NCBI GenBank assembly: GCA_022712895.1
Contig: JAFLJS010000045.1
Coordinates: 1-64,000, forward strand
DNA length: 64,000 nt
Reading direction: 5' to 3'
Source of the DNA: Desulfocapsa sp.
Lineage (GTDB): Bacteria > Desulfobacterota > Desulfobulbia > Desulfobulbales > Desulfocapsaceae
Shown here piece after piece: positions 17,714 through 25,323 of the stretch. Each line of letters begins with the position of its first letter. The stretch's first letter is position 1. The notes beneath the pieces were generated by a model. That model ran no database searches, was not told where the DNA came from, and worked only from the letters and a program-made list of their open reading frames with translations. The position numbers and the translations under genes were made by a program.

Positions 17714-19309
17714 ATGGCAAATAGAAAAGAGAAAAGGAAAAAAAACGGTATGAAGCCAATTTTTGATACTCCATTCAGTACTCGCCACGGAATTGCTGCC
17801 TGTTGTGTCTCCGTTATTTTGTTGGTACTGGCCCTACCGGGAGGAGGTGGCTTGTGGCCTCTTCTGGTATTTGCCTGTGTTCCTTTTCTGGTGTGTATTA
17901 ACAGGGGCAGTGGTCGACAGGCATTTTTATTTGGCTTTTTTTTCGGAACTGTTCACTTTCTTGTTCAACTCTACTGGATCGTTTTTGTCATTGGCCATTA
18001 TGGAGGTTTGCCACTCTATTTTTCTGTTCCTGCCCTGTTGTTGCTCTGCTTGTATCTGGCTGTCTATTACGTGGTCTTTGCCATGCTTACCCGTTGCTTT
18101 GTGGCACGCTTTTCTCCTTTTATCTGCCTGTGGCTTATTCCTGCTGTTTGGGTTGCCATGGATTATCTGCGGTCGGTCGTTTTTTCAGGGTTTCCCTGGA
18201 TGGATCTGGGGTATGGCATGGCAGGTGTCTCGCTTCTTATGCAATCGGCTGATATCTGGGGTCACCATGGTCTGACGTTTATTATAGTTTTGCTGAATAC
18301 ATTTTTTGGACTTCTTCTGTTGCATAAAAAAGAACTCCGGAGCCGTACGGCAATGGCTGTGTCGCTTGTCCTGCTTTTGGTGGTTACTGGTTCATACTCT
18401 GTGTGGCGTATGCAAAATATTGAGTCGCAGCTCGTCACTGCTGCATCTCTAAACGTGGGAGTGGTACAGGGCAATATCGATCAGGGACAGAAGTGGGATC
18501 CCACAAGACAAGGTACAACGGTAAAAACCTATATCGAACAGAGCAGGTTGCTGATGCGTGCTGACGTGGTGCCCGATTTGCTGCTGTGGCCGGAGACTGC
18601 ATTGCCCTTTTATCCGTTGGGGCATCCGCTTTTGTCGCCCATCTCCCAGTTTTTACAGGATGAAGAGGTGATGCTTCTCACTGGTTCACCCTGGTATGAG
18701 CGGGACGTTTTGTCTGAAAATGCCATAAAATTCTATAATTCAAGTCTGCTGTTTAACACTTACGGGAAGCTAGCAGCCCGAACATCCAAAAGCCATCTGG
18801 TGCCCTTTGGTGAATATGTTCCTTTTAAGAAGTTTCTCCCTTTTATCGCACCATTAGTCGAAGGAGTAGGAGATTTTATACCGGGAGAAATTGCAGATCC
18901 TCCCGCTTGTAAGAATGGCAGGATTGGGGTATTAATCTGTTTCGAGTCTGTCTTTCCTGATATTGCCAGAAAGTGGGTGGATACAGGGGCTAATCTTCTG
19001 GTGAATATTACCAACGATGCCTGGTATGGAAAGTCAAGTGCACCGTACCAGACTTTGGCTATGACCAGGTTACGAGCCGTTGAAACAAGACGTTCCATAG
19101 TACGTTCTGCCAATACAGGTTTTTCAGCATTTATTGATCCTTTGGGGCGAACGCAGGAAGAATCACCACTTTTTGTCAACTGGCAACGTACGGGACGGGT
19201 TGCACTAATGGAACAACGAACAGTTTTTGTTCGTGGGGGATTTGCTTTTCCTCTGCTCTGTCTTACTTTGACTCTGATTGCTACTGTTTTCGTTATGCGG
19301 AAACGATGA
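17714..19309 (+). CDS. lnt: Apolipoprotein N-acyltransferase
   Basis: This inner-membrane enzyme adds the third acyl chain to the N-terminal cysteine of lipoproteins. The 531 residues begin with about six membrane segments, followed by a periplasmic nitrilase-like domain and a last membrane helix. The catalytic triad is visible as Glu in LLLWPETALPFY, Lys in TSKSHLVPFGEY and Cys in GVLICFESVFP. The start at 17714 gives MANRKEKRKKNGMKP before the first helix; a second ATG at 17750 could also serve. The gene is followed by repeat copy 2 and prfB. Its presence implies outer-membrane lipoproteins and thus a diderm cell. Confidence 0.95.
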   Translation: MANRKEKRKKNGMKPIFDTPFSTRHGIAACCVSVILLVLALPGGGGLWPLLVFACVPFLVCINRGSGRQAFLFGFFFGTVHFLVQLYWIVFVIGHYGGLPLYFSVPALLLLCLYLAVYYVVFAMLTRCFVARFSPFICLWLIPAVWVAMDYLRSVVFSGFPWMDLGYGMAGVSLLMQSADIWGHHGLTFIIVLLNTFFGLLLLHKKELRSRTAMAVSLVLLLVVTGSYSVWRMQNIESQLVTAASLNVGVVQGNIDQGQKWDPTRQGTTVKTYIEQSRLLMRADVVPDLLLWPETALPFYPLGHPLLSPISQFLQDEEVMLLTGSPWYERDVLSENAIKFYNSSLLFNTYGKLAARTSKSHLVPFGEYVPFKKFLPFIAPLVEGVGDFIPGEIADPPACKNGRIGVLICFESVFPDIARKWVDTGANLLVNITNDAWYGKSSAPYQTLAMTRLRAVETRRSIVRSANTGFSAFIDPLGRTQEESPLFVNWQRTGRVALMEQRTVFVRGGFAFPLLCLTLTLIATVFVMRKR

Positions 19310-19325
19310 ATGAAAAATAATATAA

Positions 19326-19453
19326 GATAAACTCGTATAAACCCAGAATTTAGATGGTTAAGTAAAAGACTTCACATCTGAGGCGAAAATATGCAGCAAT
19401 GAAGGTGATGGAGGGTTTTCATCCTAACTACGGGCATAAATACGATGCCACCA
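19326..19453 (+). repeat. Dispersed palindromic repeat, copy 2 (central hairpin missing)
   Basis: The left edge GATAAACTCGTATAAACCC then TAGATGGTTAAGTA matches copy 3 almost exactly, and the right part GGGCATAAATACGATGCCACC matches copy 1. Between GGCGAAAATAT and GCAGCAATGAAGG the central hairpin of about 48 bases found in the other copies is absent, as if deleted precisely. The copy fills most of the space between lnt and prfB. Confidence 0.7.
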
Positions 19454-19483
19454 TATAAGTAAAGAATATAGGGAGTTGTAACA

Positions 19484-20594
19484 ATGTCAACAGAAACAGG
19501 AGCCGCAGTCTCAAGAAATAAACTGCAGGATCTGCAAGGTCGAATGCTGGCCTTGAAGGAGCATCTTTGACCTTGATCACAAGAAGGACGATCTAGAAAA
19601 ATTAGAGCAGCAAACTCTGATGCCCGGATTCTGGGATGATCAGGAGCGGGCTAAAAAGGTTCAGAGACAACTGGGAGCCCTACAGGATGCCATAAAAAGC
19701 TGGGAAGAAGCCTGGGAGGACGCTGAGGAGAATAGTCTGCTGCTTGAAATGGCCACAGAAGAAAAAGATTCTGACATGGAGAATGAAATAGCATCCAATC
19801 TTCCCGCCATAGAAGAACGGCTTGGTATGGCAGAGCTTGAGTGCATGTTTTCAGGAGAACATGACGAAAACAACGTGATGATCTCCATCCATGCAGGAGC
19901 CGGTGGTACCGAGGCCCAGGACTGGGTCGGGATTTTATTGCGTATGTATCTGCGCTGGGCTGAAAGTAAAGGTTTCAAGGCAGATATTCTTGACATCCTG
20001 GCAGGAGATGAAGCGGGTACCAAAAGTGTTACCATTATGATTAAGGGGCGCTACGCCTATGGCTATATGCGATCGGAACTTGGTATTCATCGCCTTGTTC
20101 GTATTTCACCCTTTGATGCAAGTGGCAGAAGACACACATCTTTTGCATCCGTTATGGTTATGCCCGAGCTTGATGACGACATTAACGTTGAAATCGAAGA
20201 TAAAGATCTACGAATTGATACCTACCGTGCCAGTGGTGCCGGTGGCCAGCACGTTAATAAGACCGATTCAGCCATCCGTATAACGCATCTGCCCACAGGT
20301 GTTGTGGCGCAGTGTCAGAATGAGCGGTCTCAGCATAGAAATAAAGATACAGCCATGAAAATGCTGGCTGCCCAGTTATACGAAAAAGAAAAGGAAAGAC
20401 AGGCTGCAGAAGCAGAAGGTTTGTCCGGTGATAAGAAAGGGATATCCTGGGGGAGTCAGATTCGTTCCTATGTTCTGCAGCCTTATCGGATGATCAAAGA
20501 TCATCGTACTGAAGTTGAGGTGGGAAATGTGGATGCTGTGCTTGACGGTGGCCTTGATTCGTTTATCAAGGCCTATTTGCTCTGGGCAAAATAG
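19484..20594 (+). CDS. prfB: Peptide chain release factor 2, with programmed +1 frameshift
   Basis: RF2 releases the peptide at UGA and UAA stops. The first frame starts at ATG 19484 (GGGAG ribosome-binding site) and ends after 28 codons at an in-frame TGA (19568-19570), inside the classic slippery context CTT TGA C. An internal Shine-Dalgarno-like AAGGAG stands three bases before CTT. A +1 shift joins it to the frame that begins GAC at 19569 and runs to 20594, giving about 370 residues. The GGQ motif needed for peptidyl hydrolysis is in SGAGGQHVNKTDSA, and the stop-codon-reading loop SPFD is present. The frameshift is autoregulatory: low RF2 favours slippage. Confidence 0.97.
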
Positions 20595-20611
20595 TGGTTT
20601 GAGTAGATTCT

Positions 20612-21829
20612 TTGTCACAAGTTAAATGTGCAAAATGTGGAGCCTGTTCTGCTGTCTGTCCGGTTTGTCAGAGTAGCGGACAGGAGTCCCACACCGCTAG
20701 AGGAAAACTGCATCTCCTAAATGTGTTGGGGGTGGCAGAGGCCAGTACTGAATTTGTGGATATCTTTTCCGCCTGTCTGCTCTGTGGAGCTTGTTCCGCG
20801 ATTTGTCCACGTTCCATTGATATCAGTAAAGAGCTTGTGAATGCTCGCAACAGCTTTTCTTCTGTTGCCGGTCCGCATGGCTATGAAAAGTATTTGGCCC
20901 GTAAACTGCTGGCTGTTCCAGAAAGTCTGGCGGGTCTTCGTGTTTTAGGAAGTGCGGGCGAAAAACTGTTAGGGGCATACTTACCTAAAAGTTCAGGTTT
21001 ACGATTGCGTCTGGCTATGTTTGCAGATGCCCCCTCAGGCCAGCCTTTTCGTGAAAAAAGTAGTCTGCCTTCCATGCAGCTAGAAGACACAAAAACAATC
21101 AGTTGGTTCCCTGGTTGTGCCGCACGTTACATTTCTCCTACTTCCCTTGAATCCTGTCGTTCTCTTTTCGCAAACCATGCTGTTACACTGACCTTTTCAG
21201 GCTCCCTTGCCTGTTGCGGGCTTGCCGATTGGGCTGCTGGAGATGTCAAAGGAGCACGAAAGAAAGGGCGGCAGAATATTCAGGTTCTTGAGCAAAGAGA
21301 TGGGCCGATAATGGTCTCTTGTGCATCTTGTCTGGCCCAGCTACAGCGATATCCAACGCTTTTCGCGGGGGAGAGTGAATGGCTGCAACGTGCTGAAAAC
21401 ATAACGTCACGCCTTGTGGAGTTTAGCTCACTTCTGGAGGAACATGAGGTTGTACAACCAGTAGAGTTGAAAACAAAGGACTCAAAAATCAGAGTCTTTT
21501 ATCACGATCCCTGTCATATGCGTCACAATGATCAGATTGTTGACCGCTCGCGGGAACAGTTGAGAAAGAGTGGAAACGTAGAAATTCTGGAACTACCTGA
21601 TGGGCCACGATGTTGCGGACAGGGAGGACTTTTTCATATTGCCCAACCTGAGATTTCAGGCCGCATCCGAGATCAGTTGGTTGCGGATGTGTTAACGTTG
21701 CAACCGGATGTAGTAACCACAAGCTGTTCAGGTTGCCTTATGCAATGGCAGCAGGGTTTGGCAGCTGTTGGCAGTAAGGTAAAGGCAAAGCATCTTGCCC
21801 AGGTGTTAAACAAAATAAAGGCCACATGA
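20612..21829 (+). CDS. Iron-sulfur protein of the LutA/GlcF type (glycolate/lactate oxidase or Hdr-like)
   Basis: A 405-residue protein with two N-terminal 4Fe-4S ferredoxin motifs (CAKCGACSAVCPVC and CLLCGACSAICPRS) followed by two cysteine-rich CCG domains (CCGLADWAAGD with CASC, and CCGQGGLFH with CSGC). These domains hold the electron-transfer subunit of glycolate or lactate dehydrogenases and of heterodisulfide reductases. No FAD-linked oxidase subunit (GlcD/LldE) lies beside it, so the partner is unknown. The likely start is TTG at 20612 because no ATG or GTG exists between the upstream stop and the first Cys motif. It follows prfB by 17 bases on the same strand. Confidence 0.82.
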   Translation: MSQVKCAKCGACSAVCPVCQSSGQESHTARGKLHLLNVLGVAEASTEFVDIFSACLLCGACSAICPRSIDISKELVNARNSFSSVAGPHGYEKYLARKLLAVPESLAGLRVLGSAGEKLLGAYLPKSSGLRLRLAMFADAPSGQPFREKSSLPSMQLEDTKTISWFPGCAARYISPTSLESCRSLFANHAVTLTFSGSLACCGLADWAAGDVKGARKKGRQNIQVLEQRDGPIMVSCASCLAQLQRYPTLFAGESEWLQRAENITSRLVEFSSLLEEHEVVQPVELKTKDSKIRVFYHDPCHMRHNDQIVDRSREQLRKSGNVEILELPDGPRCCGQGGLFHIAQPEISGRIRDQLVADVLTLQPDVVTTSCSGCLMQWQQGLAAVGSKVKAKHLAQVLNKIKAT

Positions 21830-21880
21830 ATAGTCATGCAGCCTTTTAGTTAACTCTCAAGTTCGTTATTTCGGATTTGT

Positions 21881-22846
21881 CTAGAACGCATAGGTGAATT
21901 TAGCCCACACATTGTATCCTTCAGTCTTGTTTTTAGCTGCCATCTCCCATTGATTACGCAGGGAGAAAAACATATTCTTGTGATTGTACCAGATACCAGG
22001 GCCCATGGCGAAAACCTGGCTGTGATTTCCCTCGTCTCGTTTTAACAGGGCCTGAACCGGGGCAGGAATTGAGCTGTCGATTTTGTATTTATCATCGGTT
22101 ACCTGGGTGTAGAAATAGCCGTTCAGGCCGATACGAAGAGTTGGGTTAATCGCGTAGGATGCGGAATAGTCAAAATGAAATTCCTGGCCCGGGTCACGGT
22201 CAACTTCAACACCATATACGGTTGCGTAATCGTCTTGGGTGGTATTGAAGTCATACATGAATTTTCCTGAGAATTCCCAGCCACCGGTCATGTAGGTAAT
22301 ACCTATCACAGGTTCAAACGTCCAGAAGTTGTGCCCGACGCTTGCCATATTGCCATCATCCTGTCCGGTGGGGATGTAAATGTCTGCAGGAGTGGCAACG
22401 ATGTGCAATTTCCCCTCCTGTAAATGCCAAGCAAGAATAAATGGGTTAACAATAACATAAGGAATACTGGTATCACTGTATTTGCTTTTAGATCCAGGCC
22501 CCACAGGTGCTTTAAATTTAAGGTCAATATCAAGGACGGGTAAAAAGGCGTGTGCAGCGTAGTTGCCACCTAAGATCTGTTTGTCGCTTACCCAGAGAAG
22601 ACGAAAAACATTTGCAAGTACAGAAACATCGTCAAAAGCCGCAATGCTGTCACCGTTGTTATCTTTCATGCTGTCAGCACTGTAGTAGTATGCATAGTCG
22701 AGAAAATAGGTGCCGGGAGGGGGGACAGCTCCAGCCATAAAAGCTTCAGAGCCATTTGGGTAGCTTTGGCCTCCACCGGCCAGAGCCTGTGAGCCGCAGA
22801 GTAGAAAGATGGCGGTAAAACAGAAAATAATTGGTTTTCGTAGCAT
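21881..22846 (-). CDS. Outer-membrane protein of the phenol MetA-pathway/SphA-like family
   Basis: A 321-residue protein with a signal peptide (MLRKPIIFCFTAIFLLCGSQALA) and repeating aromatic, alternating strands typical of an outer-membrane beta barrel, ending in KFTYAF with the C-terminal Phe signature of BAM-targeted barrels. Features such as YPNGSEAFMAGAVPPPGTYFLDYAYYYSA match the family annotated as putative MetA pathway of phenol degradation (PF13557). Members are thought to take up hydrophobic compounds; the real substrate here is unknown. The gene is divergent from a lipoprotein gene starting at 22925. Confidence 0.8.
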   Translation of the reverse strand: MLRKPIIFCFTAIFLLCGSQALAGGGQSYPNGSEAFMAGAVPPPGTYFLDYAYYYSADSMKDNNGDSIAAFDDVSVLANVFRLLWVSDKQILGGNYAAHAFLPVLDIDLKFKAPVGPGSKSKYSDTSIPYVIVNPFILAWHLQEGKLHIVATPADIYIPTGQDDGNMASVGHNFWTFEPVIGITYMTGGWEFSGKFMYDFNTTQDDYATVYGVEVDRDPGQEFHFDYSASYAINPTLRIGLNGYFYTQVTDDKYKIDSSIPAPVQALLKRDEGNHSQVFAMGPGIWYNHKNMFFSLRNQWEMAAKNKTEGYNVWAKFTYAF

Positions 22847-22924
22847 AATGTAGCTCCCTTGGTGTAAAGTTGTGAGTATTGATTTTGGCTATAAAAGTTA
22901 TCAGAATATCGGGGGAATAGCAAT

Positions 22925-23428
22925 ATGAAGAATAAAAAATCATTGAGACAACTCTCTCTACGTTGGTTGTTATACTTGTTTTGTTTTATGTTTCTGAGTG
23001 CTTGTGTGGTTAATGGTGGAGGAGCTTCTCGTGCTTTGCAGCGCAGCCTGGAAGTTGAAGATCTCTTCCACGCTGGAACGATTTTACCTGATCATACATA
23101 TTTTATGCAGGGAAACTACCCTGATCCTGATGCTGTTATTGCCCTTAGTAATACATTTCAGCTGCAATCCCGTTTGTGGGATAAGGTGGAATGGACCCAA
23201 AAAGAACTGGAAAAAGCTGTTTTTTGGATGCAGACTTCTGATATAGGCTTTTGCAGTACCGATGGTGGATATATTGTTGCACCGGATGGCCAGAGGATCG
23301 GTGTCTGGTATTCGCAACGAGATATTTCTGTTGTTAAACAACCTGCTCCTGGTGTCGTGGAGATTTATCCCTTTAAATTCCAGTCAGGTTCTCCATGCCA
23401 GATGCTATACTTACGAGATCAACGATAA
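22925..23428 (+). CDS. Predicted outer-membrane lipoprotein of unknown function
   Basis: A 167-residue protein with a lipobox (LSAC, Cys27) after a basic and hydrophobic leader, so it should be lipidated at Cys27 by Lgt/LspA/Lnt. The mature domain (GTILPDHTYFMQGNYPDPDA, VYYSQRD-like WYSQRDISVV) looks like a small beta-rich periplasmic domain. I do not recognise a named family. It is divergent from the SphA-like porin gene with about 78 bases between starts, which suggests a shared control region. bluB follows 10 bases after its stop. Confidence 0.7.
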   Translation: MKNKKSLRQLSLRWLLYLFCFMFLSACVVNGGGASRALQRSLEVEDLFHAGTILPDHTYFMQGNYPDPDAVIALSNTFQLQSRLWDKVEWTQKELEKAVFWMQTSDIGFCSTDGGYIVAPDGQRIGVWYSQRDISVVKQPAPGVVEIYPFKFQSGSPCQMLYLRDQR

Positions 23429-23438
23429 AAAAAAGAAT

Positions 23439-24101
23439 ATGAACAATACATTTAGCTTTCCCAGTGAACAAAAAGAGGGTGTGTATCAGGCAATTATGCA
23501 ACGCCGTGATATCCGTGCTCAATTCACCCAAGATCCTATCTCTGAAGAGTTGCTTGATAAATTGCTGCGGGCAGCTCACCACGCACCGTCGGTTGGTTTT
23601 ATGCAGCCCTGGAACTTTTTGATTGTTCGGGATTTAGCAACGAAAGAGCGGGTGCATCAGGGATTTCTAGAAGCGCATCAGGAATCTGCGGAAATGTTTT
23701 CGGAAGAAAAGAAAACGAAGTACCAGGGATTCAAACTCGAGGGTATTCGCGAATCCCCTGTGAATTTACTCATTACCTGCGACCGGGAGCGTACAGGTCC
23801 TGTGGTTATCGGCCGAACAGTACAGCCAACCATGGATCTTTTTTCCACGGTTTGTGCTGTCCAGAACCTTTGGTTGGCTGCCAGGGCGGAAGGCATTGGT
23901 GTTGGCTGGGTCTCCATAATCCATGAAGAAAAATTACGGGAAATATTTAATCTGCCCGATTCTGTGGTGGTGATAGCCTACCTCTGTATTGGCCATGTGA
24001 CACATTTTCCCGAGATGCCTGAACTGGAAAAGGCGGGCTGGTTACCCCGGTTAAATCTGGACGAACTGGTGTTTTATGAGACCTGGGGCCAGAAGAAGTG
24101 A
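23439..24101 (+). CDS. bluB: 5,6-dimethylbenzimidazole synthase (BluB), flavin-destructase family
   Basis: BluB cleaves reduced FMN with O2 to make 5,6-dimethylbenzimidazole, the lower ligand of cobalamin. The 220 residues from ATG 23439 carry the nitroreductase fold with family marks: RRDIRAQFTQDPI, APSVGFMQPWNFLIV and VGWVSII, and VVIGRTVQPTMDLFSTVCAV. This fits BluB better than general nitroreductases, although the split is by resemblance only. The frame is open upstream, but 23439 is the first ATG after the lipoprotein stop. Its O2 need is odd in a putative anaerobe; anaerobes normally use bza genes. Confidence 0.8.
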   Translation: MNNTFSFPSEQKEGVYQAIMQRRDIRAQFTQDPISEELLDKLLRAAHHAPSVGFMQPWNFLIVRDLATKERVHQGFLEAHQESAEMFSEEKKTKYQGFKLEGIRESPVNLLITCDRERTGPVVIGRTVQPTMDLFSTVCAVQNLWLAARAEGIGVGWVSIIHEEKLREIFNLPDSVVVIAYLCIGHVTHFPEMPELEKAGWLPRLNLDELVFYETWGQKK

Positions 24102-24180
24102 TTTTCAACTTTACAAAGCCTGTAAATTTTATACGTTGCAAGCTTGACAGCTATTCAACAAAGTAAAAATGTAAACGGAT

Positions 24181-25278
24181 ATGGTATACACACCAGTTGT
24201 AGGAACATCCATTCGGCGTCAACTTGAAGAGCGGGAAGAAGAAATTCTTTCCCCTTATGCCGCACTCAATAAAAATTCTGCAGGTCGAAGAAGGACAGAA
24301 GATGATGATGAGTGTGATATCCGCATGCCCTTTGAAAGGGATCGGGATCGTATCACCCATGCTAAAACTTTCCGTCGATTAAAGCATAAAACGCAGGTGT
24401 TTCTGGCACCGGCAGGTGATCATTATCGAACGCGCCTAACGCATGTCCTTGAAGTCTCACAGATTGCAAGAACCATTTCTTCAGCTCTATGTTTAAATAG
24501 CCCGCTCACAGAGGCCATAGCCTTAGGGCATGATTTGGGGCACACTCCTTTTGGGCATGCAGGTGAGGCAACGCTGAATGAGTTGCAGCCCAGAGGGTTC
24601 CGTCATTATATCCACAGTCTGCGAGTGGTTGATTTCCTGGAAAACAATGGGAAGGGCTTGAATCTCACCTTTGAGGTGCGTAACGGTATCGTGAAACATT
24701 CCAAAGGTCGAAATGATATTTTCCCAACGAACCAATCTGAGCTGCCTGATACCCTTGAAGGGCAGGTTGTAAGAGTGGCAGATATTGTGGCTTACGTTAA
24801 CCACGATATGGATGATGCGCTACGTGCAGGGATTCTGACAGAAAATGATTTACCCGCTGATATCCGTGCAGTTGTTGGGGAGCGGCATTCGAAAAGAACA
24901 GGTGCAATGGTACGGGATATTATTGTTGAGAGTCTTACGGCCAGCGATGGTCTGTTACATGTCAGTAAAAAGATGCTCAAGGCTATTACTGATCTTCGTA
25001 TGTTTTTGTACGAAAACGTGTACCGTTCTTATCAGGTACATAATGATTTTGAGAAGGCGCAGCGTATTATTCGGGACCTGTATGGCTATTTTATGGAAAA
25101 CGGAGTCGGGCGGTTTGATGGCAATGAATGGGAACCCTCAACGCAGAAAGGATGGGACAGTGAGGCGCAGGCTCGTCGTCGGGTGTGTGACTTTATTGCC
25201 GGTATGACTGATAGATATGCCATGCGTATTTACGAGCATATATTTTTGCCAAAACCTTGGAACGCTACAAATTATTAA
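24181..25278 (+). CDS. dgt: Deoxyguanosinetriphosphate triphosphohydrolase-like protein
   Basis: A 365-residue HD-domain dNTP triphosphohydrolase that hydrolyses dGTP (or other dNTPs) to the nucleoside and triphosphate. The metal-binding HD motif is in ALGHDLGHTPFGHAGE, the first His in RTRLTHVLEVSQIARTI, and a distal Asp in QVVRVADIVAYVNHDMDDA. The N-terminus is rich in basic and acidic residues; the start ATG at 24181 has no strong ribosome-binding site. It is followed by valS. Substrate preference among the Dgt-like proteins cannot be read from the sequence alone. Confidence 0.88.
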   Translation: MVYTPVVGTSIRRQLEEREEEILSPYAALNKNSAGRRRTEDDDECDIRMPFERDRDRITHAKTFRRLKHKTQVFLAPAGDHYRTRLTHVLEVSQIARTISSALCLNSPLTEAIALGHDLGHTPFGHAGEATLNELQPRGFRHYIHSLRVVDFLENNGKGLNLTFEVRNGIVKHSKGRNDIFPTNQSELPDTLEGQVVRVADIVAYVNHDMDDALRAGILTENDLPADIRAVVGERHSKRTGAMVRDIIVESLTASDGLLHVSKKMLKAITDLRMFLYENVYRSYQVHNDFEKAQRIIRDLYGYFMENGVGRFDGNEWEPSTQKGWDSEAQARRRVCDFIAGMTDRYAMRIYEHIFLPKPWNATNY

Positions 25279-25323
25279 TTGGTATAAATTGAAAATAAAA
25301 TTTTACAATAGAAAAGAAGTTTA

